Shown here: in pieces, positions 40,261 to 49,291 of the stretch | Layout of the letters: every line of letters begins with the position of its first letter | Position numbering within the stretch: the first letter of the stretch is position 1 | NCBI RefSeq assembly: GCF_000331245.1 | Contig: NZ_ANFZ01000009.1 | Coordinates: forward strand, 434,001 to 498,000 | From: Blastomonas sp. AAP53 | GTDB taxonomy: Bacteria; Pseudomonadota; Alphaproteobacteria; Sphingomonadales; Sphingomonadaceae | Length of the DNA: 64,000 nt | Direction: 5' to 3' | Position numbers and translations under genes: made by a program | Notes under the pieces: model-generated | What the model was told of the DNA's origin: nothing | Databases searched by the model: none | Seen by the model: the letters and a program-made list of their open reading frames with translations, nothing else

Positions 40261-41399
40261 CCTTCGTTGCGCAAGGCTTCCCTTGCAATGATCGTCCGCT
40301 GGATCTCGCTCGTGCCCTCATAGATGCGGAACAGGCGGACATCGCGGTAGAAGCGTTCGATGCCGTAATCGGCGATATAGCCAGCACCGCCGAAGATCTG
40401 CACCGCGCGGTCAGCGACGCGGCCGACCATTTCGGATGCGATCAGCTTGGCACAGGCGCAGTCCTCAGTAATCCGTTCTCCGCGATCCTTGGCCTTGGCC
40501 GTCTGCAGCACCAGGGCCTTGGCAGCCTTGCACTCGGCGACCGAGTCGGCGATCATCGCCTGGATCAGCTGGAACTCAGCAATCGGTTTGCCGAACTGCT
40601 GGCGCTCCTTGGCATAGGCAATGCTGTCGGCAATGAGCCGCTCGGCGGCACCGACGCAGACCGCCGAGATATGCAGCCGACCCCGATCGAGCACGCGCAT
40701 CGCGACCTTGAAGCCATCGCCTTCCGCGCCCAGCCGGTTCCCTGCAGGCACGCGCACGTTATCGAACGTGACATCGCACACATGCGCGCCCTGTTGACCC
40801 ATCTTCCGCTCGGGCTTGCCCACCGACAGGCCCGGCAGATCGCGCGGCACCAGGAAGGCGCTGACCCCCTTGGGACCAGGCCCACCGGTGCGTGCCATCA
40901 CGGTGAACAGATCGGCCTTGTCGGCGTTGGTGATGTAGCGCTTGGAGCCGTTCAGGACATAGGCGTCGCCATCGAGCTCAGCCCGGGTCTTCACCGCGCC
41001 ACTGTCAGACCCGACATCGGGTTCGGTCAGCGCAAACGAGGTGATGATCTCCCCGCTGGCGATCAGCGGCAGGTACTTCGCCTTTTGAGCGTCGTTGCCG
41101 TCCATCACCAGCCCCTGGCTGCCGATGCCGACATTGGTGCCGAAGGTCGAGCGCATCGCAGGCGATGTGCGCCCGAGTTCGAAGGCGATGCGGACCTCTT
41201 CCTCCATGTTGAGGCCCAGTCCGCCGAACTCCTCGCTGATCGAAAGGCCGAACAGCCCGAGCTCGCGCATGTCCTGCACCAGATCGTCAGGGATCTCGTC
41301 GGTCTCGGAAACCTGCGCTTCCAGCGGCCTTAGCCTTTCGCTGACGAAACGACGCACACCCTCCAGCAGGGCTTCGAAGATATCGGGATCGAGTGCCAT
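40257..41399 (-). CDS. acyl-CoA dehydrogenase (catalytic-Glu type)
   Basis: A 380-residue FAD flavoprotein that oxidises an acyl-CoA to the 2-enoyl-CoA. SFALTEPDVGSDSGAVKT lines the flavin, YITNADKADLFTVMA follows, QIFGGAGYIADYGIERFYRD is the dimer/substrate signature, and IYEGTSEIQRT holds the catalytic base Glu. It resembles short or branched-chain enzymes. It is third in the left operon, after the two-subunit dehydrogenase pair. Confidence 0.92.
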   Translation of the reverse strand: MALDPDIFEALLEGVRRFVSERLRPLEAQVSETDEIPDDLVQDMRELGLFGLSISEEFGGLGLNMEEEVRIAFELGRTSPAMRSTFGTNVGIGSQGLVMDGNDAQKAKYLPLIASGEIITSFALTEPDVGSDSGAVKTRAELDGDAYVLNGSKRYITNADKADLFTVMARTGGPGPKGVSAFLVPRDLPGLSVGKPERKMGQQGAHVCDVTFDNVRVPAGNRLGAEGDGFKVAMRVLDRGRLHISAVCVGAAERLIADSIAYAKERQQFGKPIAEFQLIQAMIADSVAECKAAKALVLQTAKAKDRGERITEDCACAKLIASEMVGRVADRAVQIFGGAGYIADYGIERFYRDVRLFRIYEGTSEIQRTIIAREALRNEG

Positions 41400-41440
41400 T
41401 TTCCTATTTCTCCACTAACCTGGCAGGGCGGTACCGGACA

Positions 41441-42577
41441 TCAGTACCCGAAAATTTCCGCAACCCGGCCAGCGTGGAAATTGGCATCTCCCATAAATTC
41501 GTTCAGCGCACGATCGCGCTTCATATAGAAGCCAATATCATATTCATCTGTCATGCCGATGCCGCCGTGCATCTGAACGCCCTCGCGCACCGTCAGATTG
41601 GTGGTGCGTCCGGCCTTGGCCTTGGCCACCGAAACGTAGATTTCAGCACTGTCCTTGCCTTCGTCGAGCAGCTGTTGTGCCTTGAGCACGGCAGCGCGGG
41701 CGATCTCCATCTCGCTGTAGAGATGCGCAGCGCGGTGCTGCAGCGCCTGGAACTCGCCGATCAGGCGCCCGAACTGCTTGCGCTGCTTCAGATAATCGAC
41801 CGTCATGTCCATCGCGCCGGCGCCGACGCCAACCAGTTCGGCTGCAGAGCCGGCCCGACCCGCGCGCAGCAGCGCGGACAGCACCTGCCAGCCATTGTCG
41901 ACCTCGCCGATCACCGCATCGCCATCGACCTCGACCCCGTCGAATGTCACGTGCGCTGCCATCGAGCTGTCGAGCAGGCGGGTGTTGTCGAGCGACATGT
42001 TGGCCGCATCCTTGTCGACTGCAAACAGCGTCAGGCCATCGGTTTCGCCCGCCGCGCCCGCTGTGCGCGCCGCGACGATCAGCGCGTCGGCGCTGGCACC
42101 CTGGATCACGAACTGCTTTTGCCCCGTGAGCTTGAAGCCATTGCCCGAGCGTTCCGCCTGCATCGCGATGTGCGAAGGCCGGTGCTTGGCACCTTCATCG
42201 ATCGCCAATCCCAGCACGGTTTCGCCCGCCAGGATGCCGGGGAAGAACTTGTCCTTGAGATGCTGTCCGCCATGGTTCAGCGCAGCAACGCCCGCGATCG
42301 CGGTCGTCAGGAACGGCGACGGCGACAGGTTGCGGCCGATTTCCTCGAGCACGACGCCCGCTTCGACATGGCCGAGGCCAAGGCCGCCATCGTCTTCACC
42401 GATCAGGATGCCGGTGAAGCCCATTTCGCCGAACTGCTTCCACAGCGCGTGACGGAAGCCGTCCTTGCAATTGTCGTCGCGCAGCTTGCGCAGATGGCTG
42501 ACGGGCGCTTCCGATTTGAGGAACTCGCGCGCGCTGTCGCGCAGCATCGCCTGGTCTTCGTTGAGGTACATGGGCAT
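41441..42577 (-). CDS. acyl-CoA dehydrogenase-like subunit lacking the catalytic Glu
   Basis: A 378-residue acyl-CoA dehydrogenase homologue. The fold is evident (VQMHGGIGMTDEYDIGFYMKR), but the segment that normally reads YEGTSE is NEFMGDANFH, with Gly where the catalytic Glu should be. Together with the neighbouring 393-residue enzyme, which keeps the Glu, it looks like one half of a heteromeric alpha-beta dehydrogenase such as the mycobacterial ChsE-type complexes acting on sterol side chains. The ATG at 42577 or 42571 is the start; an upstream TTG is less likely. A palindromic repeat separates it from its partner. Confidence 0.85.
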   Translation of the reverse strand: MPMYLNEDQAMLRDSAREFLKSEAPVSHLRKLRDDNCKDGFRHALWKQFGEMGFTGILIGEDDGGLGLGHVEAGVVLEEIGRNLSPSPFLTTAIAGVAALNHGGQHLKDKFFPGILAGETVLGLAIDEGAKHRPSHIAMQAERSGNGFKLTGQKQFVIQGASADALIVAARTAGAAGETDGLTLFAVDKDAANMSLDNTRLLDSSMAAHVTFDGVEVDGDAVIGEVDNGWQVLSALLRAGRAGSAAELVGVGAGAMDMTVDYLKQRKQFGRLIGEFQALQHRAAHLYSEMEIARAAVLKAQQLLDEGKDSAEIYVSVAKAKAGRTTNLTVREGVQMHGGIGMTDEYDIGFYMKRDRALNEFMGDANFHAGRVAEIFGY

Positions 42578-42623
42578 GGGAATGTCTCGCAATCGTTCAG
42601 ATGTTGGCTTCCACGCGACGGCG

Positions 42624-42689
42624 GGGACCCATCTCCTTCCGGTGCACCCGGCACGGCGTTCAGGAGATGGACCCCTGCGCGCGCAGGGG
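42624..42689. repeat. palindromic intergenic repeat between two dehydrogenase genes
   Basis: Two adjoining hairpins: CCATCTCCT (42629-42637) pairs with AGGAGATGG (42662-42670), and CCCCTGCG-CG-CGCAGGGG (42672-42689) is a perfect 8-bp hairpin. The layout is REP-like. It lies in a 136-base gap inside an operon and could stabilise or process the transcript. Confidence 0.55.
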
Positions 42690-42713
42690 ACCGATCAAAA
42701 AGGGCTCAGTGGT

Positions 42714-43895
42714 TCACGCCCCCGGAAGGTCGAGAATGCGCTTGGCGATCACGTTGAGCATCACCTCGCTGGTGCCGCCCTCGATGCTGTTTGCCTTGGT
42801 GCGCAGCCAGTTACGGGCCTTCGCGCCGCCCTTCGAGGCTTCGCTTTCCCATTCGAGCGCGTCCGAACCGTTGCCCGCCATCACCAGTTCGTGGCGACGC
42901 TTGTTGAGCTCGGTTCCGGCATATTTCATCATGTTGGGCTGGGCGGGATGTCCCTTGCCCGACTTCATCTCATCGGTAAAGCGTTCGGCCATCGCCTTGA
43001 ACGCCAGCGCATCGACATCGAACTGCGCGAGTTCGGCACGCAGGATGCCATCATCGAGTTGCCCGAGGCCGTTTGCTCCGATCGAGGTCAGCATCTGCGC
43101 GCCCAGCGAAGGCGCGCCATCGCCCAGACCGCCGCCCGAGATCATCTCGCGCTCATGGCCCAGCAGATACTTGGCGACATCCCAACCGCGATTGAGTTCA
43201 CCGACGATCTGATGCTTGGGCACCACGACATTGTCAAAGAAGGTTTCGCAGAACGGCGAGTTGCCGCTGATCAGCTTGATCGGCTTGGTCGAAACGCCCG
43301 GCGTTTCCATGTCGAACAGCAGGAACGAGATGCCCTGATACTTGTTCGTCTTGTCGGTGCGGACGAGACAGAAGATCCAGTCGCACTTGTCGGCATAGCT
43401 GGTCCAGATCTTCTGGCCATTGACCACCCAATGATCGCCCTTGTCCTCGCCAAAGGTCTGCAGGGAGACGAGGTCCGAACCCGAGCCGGGCTCAGAATAG
43501 CCTTGGCACCAACGGATTTCGCCGCGCGCGATCTGGCCGAGATAATGCACCTTCTGCTCTTCGGTGCCGAAGTGCAGCAAAGCGGGGCCAAGCATCCAGA
43601 TGCCGAAGCTCGACAGCGGCGGGCGGGCGTTGATTCGCGCCATTTCCTGTCGCAGAACCTTGGTTTCGCCTGCTGAAAGGCCTGCGCCGCCATAGGCCTG
43701 CGGCCAATCGGGAACGGTGTAGCCCTTGGCGACACAGCGTTCGAGCCACTGCTTCTGCGCCTCGTTCTTGAACTTCCAGTTGCGTCCGCCCCAGCAGACG
43801 TCATCCTCGCCGCGGACCGGCTCGCGCATCTCGGCGGGGCAGTTTTCCTCCAGCCATGCGCGTGCTTCCATCCTGAACTGATCGAGATCGCTCAT
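42714..43895 (-). CDS. acyl-CoA dehydrogenase (catalytic-Glu subunit of a probable heteromer)
   Basis: A 393-residue FAD acyl-CoA dehydrogenase. QGYSEPGSGSDLVSLQT is the flavin-side motif, VNGQKIWTSYADKCDWIFC follows, and SIEGGTSEVMLNVIAKR near the C-terminus holds the catalytic Glu. The N-terminus with NWKFKNEAQKQWLERC is typical of the FadE-like enzymes for bulky acyl-CoAs. It is the first gene of the left operon; its partner lacking Glu follows. The second of two close ATGs (43895) has AGAGG at better spacing and was chosen. Confidence 0.9.
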   Translation of the reverse strand: MSDLDQFRMEARAWLEENCPAEMREPVRGEDDVCWGGRNWKFKNEAQKQWLERCVAKGYTVPDWPQAYGGAGLSAGETKVLRQEMARINARPPLSSFGIWMLGPALLHFGTEEQKVHYLGQIARGEIRWCQGYSEPGSGSDLVSLQTFGEDKGDHWVVNGQKIWTSYADKCDWIFCLVRTDKTNKYQGISFLLFDMETPGVSTKPIKLISGNSPFCETFFDNVVVPKHQIVGELNRGWDVAKYLLGHEREMISGGGLGDGAPSLGAQMLTSIGANGLGQLDDGILRAELAQFDVDALAFKAMAERFTDEMKSGKGHPAQPNMMKYAGTELNKRRHELVMAGNGSDALEWESEASKGGAKARNWLRTKANSIEGGTSEVMLNVIAKRILDLPGA

Positions 43896-44199
43896 CGTCA
43901 TCCTCTCTGCGCTTGTGTCCCATTGGCGGTGCCTGGCCGGGAAGCTTTTCCTGCAACCAAAACCGCCTGTCGCGTGCCAGTCTATGGTGGACGCAAGGCG
44001 GCTGCAAGCCTGTTGAATCCGTGCCTGTATGCCGTAACGTCATCGTGTCGGCAGTTGACGTTTACGGCAGCTGCCATATGGTAGCGGCGAAAAGAACAAG
44101 CAGGAGAGAATCAATGCAGCGGGCCAGACAGGCCATGCCATCGCAGGCGCTGGTGCGCGTGACGATTATGCTGCCCGGCGGGAAGTGCCCCCGCTCCGC
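43896..44199. other. divergent control region of the acyl-CoA island
   Basis: A 304-base non-coding stretch between the two divergent operons. It contains a near-perfect inverted repeat and a likely promoter (described separately). A 96-codon open frame that crosses it has no recognisable homology or convincing start and is not called. Confidence 0.6.
44031..44068. promoter_or_regulatory. operator/promoter of the acyl-CoA island
   Basis: GCCGTAACGTCA (44031-44042) and TGACGTTTACGGC (44056-44068) are inverted copies differing by one extra base, separated by 13 bases. The right arm overlaps TTGACG (44055-44060), a good -35; TATGGT (44077-44082) at 16 bases is a possible -10 for the rightward operon. 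TTGACGTTTACG recurs upstream of the acyl-CoA ligase at 23.5 kb. A repressor sitting here could control both arms. Confidence 0.5.
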
Positions 44200-45633
44200 A
44201 TGACCGATTCTGCCAGCCTGACCATGTCGATTATTCCTTCAAGGGTTACGCTGGGTACCAAGCTTGCCTATGGCTTCGGATCGATCGCTTATGGCATCAA
44301 GGACAACGGCTTTGCGGTCTTCCTGCTGATCTACTTCAATCAGGTCGTGGGCATGCCAGCCGAGCAGGTCGGCTTTGCCGTTCTGATTGCGCTGATCGCA
44401 GATGCCTTTTTCGATCCCCTGGTGGGGCACCGGTCGGACGCGACTCGCAGCCGCTGGGGGCGCCGCCATCCATGGCTCTATGGTGCTGCGCTGCCGATCG
44501 CCCTGTCGTGGCTGCTGCTGTGGAACCCGCCCGAGTGGAGCAACGGCGCTCTGTTCTTCTACCTGATCGCGGTCGCGATGGCGGTGCGCTTTGCATTTTC
44601 GGCCTATGAGGTTCCAGCGCTGGCCATGTTGCCCGAGATGACCCGCGATTATGACGAACGGACCGAGGTGCTGCGCTACCGCTTTCTGTTCGGATGGCTT
44701 GGCGGACTGGTGATGCTGTACGCTGCCTATGCGGTGCTGCTGGTGCCGGAGCCGGGATACGAAAATGGCGTGCTCAACCCCAACGGCTATCATCGCTATG
44801 CGCTGGTGGGGTCAGTCGTCATGCTGCTCGCTGTCGTGATTTCCGCGCTGGGTACCCACAAGCTGCTCGCGAGGCCGAACACCGAAGGACCAAAGGCGGT
44901 CACCCACGGGCTTGCCGATTTCGCCGCTGCGCTGCGCTTCCGGCCCTTCCAGTTGTTGCTGGCAGCCGGCATCTGCGCCTTTGCCAACCAGGGCCTGTTC
45001 TTCGCGCTCAACAACTATCTGATGCTGTATGTGTGGCAGTTCGAACAGAGCGCCTTCAACATCTACCCGTTCGTGCTGTTCGTCGGGGTGGCCATTGCCT
45101 TCTTTATCGTCGGCCCCGCTTCGCGCAGGCTGGAAAAACCCCGCACGGCAGCGGTTTCGTCCCTGCTGTCACTGACCTTTGCCACGATGCCCTATTGGCT
45201 GAGCCTGGCAGGCCTCTTCCCGGACAAGGGCACTGTGATGACCACGGTGCTGGTGCTGTCGCTGATCGCGCTCTCCATCACCTTCGGCATCTGTTCGATG
45301 ATGATGATCAGCTCGATGATCGCCGATGTCACCGACGCCAGCGAGGCGGAGAGCGGCAAACGCACCGAGGGCATTTTCTTCGCCGGCTTCTTCTTCATGC
45401 AGAAATGTGTTGGTGGCCTGGGAATATTGGCGTCCGCGTTGATCCTCGCAGCGACGGGTTTTCCCGAAAATGCCACACCCGGCGAGGTTTCTGCCGATGT
45501 CATCGACCGGCTGGCCATCACCTTTGCCATCACCACCACGCTGATCGGCTGCCTGTGCAGCTGGTTGTTCACCCGTTTTCCGCTGGGCCGCGCCGACCAC
45601 GAGGCCCGGCTGGCACAGATCGCCCAACGCTAG
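44200..45633 (+). CDS. GPH-family (MelB-like) MFS symporter
   Basis: A 477-residue inner-membrane transporter with about 12 hydrophobic segments. The N-terminus LAYGFGSIAYGIKDNGF and the loop DAFFDPLVGHRSDATRSRWGRR (family motif spread over residues 63-84) are typical of glycoside-pentoside-hexuronide:cation symporters, including members in sphingomonads linked to catabolic clusters for non-sugar substrates. It is first in the right operon, so it probably imports the substrate of this pathway. A GTG at 44185 and an ATG at 44224 are alternative starts. Confidence 0.85.
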   Translation: MTDSASLTMSIIPSRVTLGTKLAYGFGSIAYGIKDNGFAVFLLIYFNQVVGMPAEQVGFAVLIALIADAFFDPLVGHRSDATRSRWGRRHPWLYGAALPIALSWLLLWNPPEWSNGALFFYLIAVAMAVRFAFSAYEVPALAMLPEMTRDYDERTEVLRYRFLFGWLGGLVMLYAAYAVLLVPEPGYENGVLNPNGYHRYALVGSVVMLLAVVISALGTHKLLARPNTEGPKAVTHGLADFAAALRFRPFQLLLAAGICAFANQGLFFALNNYLMLYVWQFEQSAFNIYPFVLFVGVAIAFFIVGPASRRLEKPRTAAVSSLLSLTFATMPYWLSLAGLFPDKGTVMTTVLVLSLIALSITFGICSMMMISSMIADVTDASEAESGKRTEGIFFAGFFFMQKCVGGLGILASALILAATGFPENATPGEVSADVIDRLAITFAITTTLIGCLCSWLFTRFPLGRADHEARLAQIAQR

Positions 45634-45658
45634 ACTTTCATGAAAGGAAACATGACCC

Positions 45659-46948
45659 ATGGATTTTGATCTTACCGAGCGGCAAGCCTATTGGCGCGAC
45701 CGCGTGCGTGCGTTCATCGAAAGCAACGTCCGCCCGCGCGTGAAGGACTATTACGCCCAGCAAGCCGAAGGTTCGCGCTGGAAGGTTCTTCCTGTGATCG
45801 AGGAAGAGAAGGCCAAGGCCAAGGCTGCCGGCGTCTGGAACCTGTTCATGCCGCCGTCGAACCCCAATCTGACCCATGTCGACGACAGCTTCGAATTCGA
45901 AGGCCCCGGGCTCACCAACCTCGAATACGCGCTGTGCGCCGAGGAAATGGGCCGCGTCGAGATGGCGAGCGAGATCTTCAACTGCTCCGCGCCCGATACC
46001 GGCAACATGGAAGTGCTGCATCGCTATGGCACGCGTGAACATAAGGACCAGTGGCTGGGCCCGCTGATGAACGGCGAGATCCGTTCGGCGTTCCTGATGA
46101 CCGAGCCGCAGGTCGCCTCGTCCGATGCGACCAACATCGAAACCTCGATCCGCCGCGAGGGCGACGAATATGTCATCAACGGCCGCAAATGGTGGTCGTC
46201 GGGTGCGGGCGATCCCCGCTGCAAGATCGCCATCGTGATGGGCAAGACCGATTTCGAGGCCAAGCGCCACGCCCAGCAGTCGATGGTGCTGATGCCGCTC
46301 GACGCGCCCGGCGTGAACATCGTGCGCCATCTGCCGGTGTTCGGCTATGACGATGCGCCGCATGGCCATATGGAAATCGAACTCAAGGACGTACGCATTC
46401 CCGCGAGCAACATGCTGTTGGGTGAAGGGCGCGGGTTCGAGATCGCGCAGGGCCGCCTTGGACCGGGCCGTATCCACCACTGCATGCGCACCATCGGCGT
46501 GGCGGAAGAGGCACTGGCCAAGATGGCCCGCCGCCTGCAGACCCGCGTCGCATTCGGCAAGCGCATCTCCGAATACAGCATCTGGGACGAACGTCTTGCC
46601 GCTGCCCGCATCGACATCGAAATGAACCGCCTGCTCTGCCTCAAGGCGGCGGACATGATGGACAAGGTCGGCAACAAGTACTCGAAGGCCGAGATCGCGA
46701 TGATCAAGGTTGCCGCCCCCCGCATGGCATTGAAGATCATCGACGACGCCATCCAGGCGCATGGCGGTGCAGGGGTCAGCGAAGACTTCGGTCTCGCCAA
46801 GGCGTACGCGCATATGCGCACGCTGCGGCTTGCCGATGGTCCCGATGAGGTCCACAACCGCACCATCGCGCGCATCGAGATGGGCCGCCATGGCGTGACC
46901 GATACCGATGGCGGCACGAGCTCGGGCGACATAGGCGTGGCGCGGTGA
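45659..46948 (+). CDS. ACAD10/11-like acyl-CoA dehydrogenase
   Basis: A 429-residue member of the acyl-CoA dehydrogenase superfamily that closely follows human ACAD11: [47 protein letters not shown] and [17 protein letters not shown]. The segment equivalent to YEGTSE reads LADGPDEVH, with Asp in place of the catalytic Glu, as in ACAD11. In the bacterial Lva pathway and in ACAD10/11 such enzymes act on 4-phosphorylated acyl-CoAs, eliminating phosphate. An APH-type kinase lies two genes downstream, the expected partner. Assignment to this chemistry is inference. Confidence 0.88.
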   Translation: MDFDLTERQAYWRDRVRAFIESNVRPRVKDYYAQQAEGSRWKVLPVIEEEKAKAKAAGVWNLFMPPSNPNLTHVDDSFEFEGPGLTNLEYALCAEEMGRVEMASEIFNCSAPDTGNMEVLHRYGTREHKDQWLGPLMNGEIRSAFLMTEPQVASSDATNIETSIRREGDEYVINGRKWWSSGAGDPRCKIAIVMGKTDFEAKRHAQQSMVLMPLDAPGVNIVRHLPVFGYDDAPHGHMEIELKDVRIPASNMLLGEGRGFEIAQGRLGPGRIHHCMRTIGVAEEALAKMARRLQTRVAFGKRISEYSIWDERLAAARIDIEMNRLLCLKAADMMDKVGNKYSKAEIAMIKVAAPRMALKIIDDAIQAHGGAGVSEDFGLAKAYAHMRTLRLADGPDEVHNRTIARIEMGRHGVTDTDGGTSSGDIGVAR

Positions 46949-46954
46949 GCTTTA

Positions 46955-47098
46955 CCCTCTCCCTCAGGGGAGAGGGACAGCTTCGCATCAGCGAAGCAGG
47001 GAGAGGGGCCGGTCTCGACCAAGACGCTATCCCCTCTCCAACTGCGCCTAGGCAGTAAACTGCCAAGGCTTCGTATCCTCTCCCCTGAAGGGCGAGGA
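46955..47098. repeat. pair of inverted palindromic repeats (REP-like)
   Basis: Copy 1 (46955-47008) has hairpins CCCTCTCCC/GGGAGAGGG and GCTTCGC/GCGAAGC. Copy 2 (47031-47098) is a related element in the opposite orientation, with hairpin GGCAGT-AA-ACTGCC and a CTCTCCCCTGAAGGGCGAGG end. The copies meet through GGAGAGGGG/CCCCTCTCC. They fill the gap between the ACAD11-like gene and the alcohol dehydrogenase gene. Confidence 0.6.
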
Positions 47099-47113
47099 CA
47101 AGGGAGAGCATCA

Positions 47114-48196
47114 ATGAGAGCCGCCGTCTGTTTCGAGCCCGGCAAGCCGCTGGAAATCCGTGATGTCACCGTCGACAAGCCCGGCCCGCGCGAGGTGCTG
47201 ATCCGCACCGTTGCCACCGGAGTGTGCCGGTCGGACCTGCATTTCGTCGATGGCAGCTACCCTGCCCCGCTCCCCTTCATTCCCGGCCACGAAGCTGCCG
47301 GCATCGTCGAGGCGGTGGGTGACGGCGTCGCCACGGTGAAGGTCGGCGATGCGGTCGTCACCTGCCTCAGCGCCTATTGCGGGCATTGCGAATTCTGCGT
47401 CACCGGAAGGATGGCCTTGTGCACCGGCCAGGACACCAAGCGCGGTCCGCACCAGCCGCCGCGCCTCAGCATGGATGGAGCGCCGGTCAACCAGTTGCTC
47501 AACCTGTCGGCTTATGCCGAGATGATGCTGGTGCACGAACATGCCTGTGTCGCGATCAATCCGGACATGCCGCTCGACCGGGCCTGCGTGATCGGTTGTG
47601 CGGTCACGACGGGCGCCGGCGCGATCTTCAACGCTGCCGATGTCGTGCCCGGTGAAACCGTCGCCATCGTCGGCTGTGGCGGTGTCGGCCTGGCGGCAGT
47701 GAACGCTGCCAAGATCGCCGGCGCAGGCCGCATCATCGCGATCGACCCGGTCGCAGACAAGCGCGCGCTGGCGCACAAGCTGGGCGCGACCGATTGCATT
47801 GATTCCAGCGCGGATGGCGCTGCCGAAGAGGTGATCGAACTGACCAAGGGCGGCGTGCACCACGCGATTGAAGCCGTGGGCCGTTCAGCCTCTGCCGCCA
47901 TGGCGGTCAAGGTCCTGCGGCGCGGTGGCACCGCGACGATCCTGGGCATGATGCCGCTCGCCGAAAAGGTGGGTTTGAGCGCGATGGAGCTGCTGCAGGG
48001 CAAGAAGCTGCAAGGTTCGCTGATGGGCAACAACCGTTTTCCCGTTGAAATTCCGCGCCTTGTGGAGTTCTACATGCGCGGCATGCTTGACCTCGACACC
48101 ATCATCGCGGAACGCTTGCCGCTGGAGAGGATCAACGATGCCTTTGATGCGCTGCGGATCGGTGATTCCGCGCGCTCGGTCATCGTCTACAACTGA
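47114..48196 (+). CDS. zinc-dependent alcohol dehydrogenase
   Basis: A 360-residue medium-chain dehydrogenase. Catalytic zinc ligands are Cys in TGVCRSDLHF, His in PGHEAAG and Cys in VIGCAVTTGAG; the structural zinc site is the cysteine group CLSAYCGHCEFC plus ALC. The Rossmann motif is VGCGGVGLAAVNAAK. It resembles the class III/NDMA-dependent-like group of actinobacteria and sphingomonads. In this operon it may oxidise a hydroxyl or aldehyde of the pathway substrate. AGGGAGAG precedes the ATG as a ribosome-binding site. Confidence 0.9.
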   Translation: MRAAVCFEPGKPLEIRDVTVDKPGPREVLIRTVATGVCRSDLHFVDGSYPAPLPFIPGHEAAGIVEAVGDGVATVKVGDAVVTCLSAYCGHCEFCVTGRMALCTGQDTKRGPHQPPRLSMDGAPVNQLLNLSAYAEMMLVHEHACVAINPDMPLDRACVIGCAVTTGAGAIFNAADVVPGETVAIVGCGGVGLAAVNAAKIAGAGRIIAIDPVADKRALAHKLGATDCIDSSADGAAEEVIELTKGGVHHAIEAVGRSASAAMAVKVLRRGGTATILGMMPLAEKVGLSAMELLQGKKLQGSLMGNNRFPVEIPRLVEFYMRGMLDLDTIIAERLPLERINDAFDALRIGDSARSVIVYN

Positions 48197-48217
48197 ACAG
48201 GTGGGGATTTAATCGCT

Positions 48218-49291
48218 ATGGAACAGATCGACGCACAGGCGACGATGACCGGCACCATGGAAGTGCCCGAACAGGACCGGCTGGACGAGGGCAAGCTCGC
48301 CGCGTGGTTCGAGGCGAATGTCGACGGCTTTGAAGGCCCGCTGAGCCTGTCCAAGTTCAAGGGTGGCCAATCGAACCCGACCTACAAGGTCACCACGCCG
48401 ACCGCATCCTATGTGCTGCGCCGCAAGCCGTTCGGGCCGCTCTTGCCGTCTGCCCATGCGGTCGATCGCGAATACACGGTGCAGGCCGCGTTGTACGACC
48501 AGGGCTTCCCCGTCTCGCGCCAGTTCGGGCTGTGCGAAGATGACAGCGTTATCGGATCGATGTTCTACGTCATGGGCTTCACCGACGGCGCGACCTATTG
48601 GGACGGGACCCTACCCGACAAGACGCCCGAGCAGCGCACCGCGATCTATCACGCGATGATCGACACGCTCGCGCATCTGCACAGCTTCGATCCGGTCGCG
48701 ATCGGGCTGGAGGCGTACGGCAAGCCGGGCAACTATTGTGCGCGCCAGATCTCGCGCTGGACCAAGCAGTATCGGCTGTCCGAGACCGAAACGATCCCCG
48801 AGATGGACAAGCTCATCGAGTGGCTCGAAAAAACCGTGCCCGAACAGCGCGGCTTCGGCATTGCGCATGGCGACTTCCGCATCGACAACATGATTTTTCA
48901 CAAGGACGAGCCGCGCGTGCTGGCGCTGCTCGACTGGGAGCTGTCGACCCTGGGCGACCCGATTGCCGACCTGTCATACTTCCTGATGAGCTGGGTACAG
49001 CCAGCCGAGGGCCGCAACGGCCTGCTCGACCTCGACCTCAAGGCGCTGGGCATCCCGACGATGGAAGAGGCGCTGGCGCGCTATGTCGAAAAGGCCGGTC
49101 TTGATCACACCCCGGACATGGACTGGTACCTGGCGTACAACCAGTTCCGCATCGCCGCCATCCTTCAGGGCATCAAGAAGCGTGTCATCGACGGCACCGC
49201 ATCGAGCGCGCAGGCCGCACAGATGGCTGAGCGGGTGATCCCGCTGGCGCAGGCGGCCTGGACCTATGCCAAGAAGGCCGGTGCCCAGTGA
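48218..49291 (+). CDS. APH-type phosphotransferase (ACAD10/11 kinase domain-like)
   Basis: A 357-residue kinase-like protein of the aminoglycoside phosphotransferase fold. Brenner's motif is HGDFRIDNMIFH, the metal-binding Asp is in LLDWELSTLGDP, and KGGQSNPTYKV with YVLRRKPFGPLLPSAH forms the nucleotide-binding lobe. These sequences match the kinase domain fused to the dehydrogenase in animal ACAD10/11 and the separate LvaA of Pseudomonas, which phosphorylate the 4-hydroxyl of acyl-CoAs. Antibiotic resistance is unlikely given the context. The small LvaB helper was not found. Confidence 0.87.
   Translation: MEQIDAQATMTGTMEVPEQDRLDEGKLAAWFEANVDGFEGPLSLSKFKGGQSNPTYKVTTPTASYVLRRKPFGPLLPSAHAVDREYTVQAALYDQGFPVSRQFGLCEDDSVIGSMFYVMGFTDGATYWDGTLPDKTPEQRTAIYHAMIDTLAHLHSFDPVAIGLEAYGKPGNYCARQISRWTKQYRLSETETIPEMDKLIEWLEKTVPEQRGFGIAHGDFRIDNMIFHKDEPRVLALLDWELSTLGDPIADLSYFLMSWVQPAEGRNGLLDLDLKALGIPTMEEALARYVEKAGLDHTPDMDWYLAYNQFRIAAILQGIKKRVIDGTASSAQAAQMAERVIPLAQAAWTYAKKAGAQ

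Noticed and set aside
43913-44203. 96-codon plus-strand frame in the divergent control region
   Set aside because: No homology, no good ribosome-binding site, overlaps the operator dyad and the next start.
48218-49291. Aminoglycoside resistance phosphotransferase
   Set aside because: The sequence and context match the ACAD10/11-type kinase domain, not drug-modifying APH enzymes.
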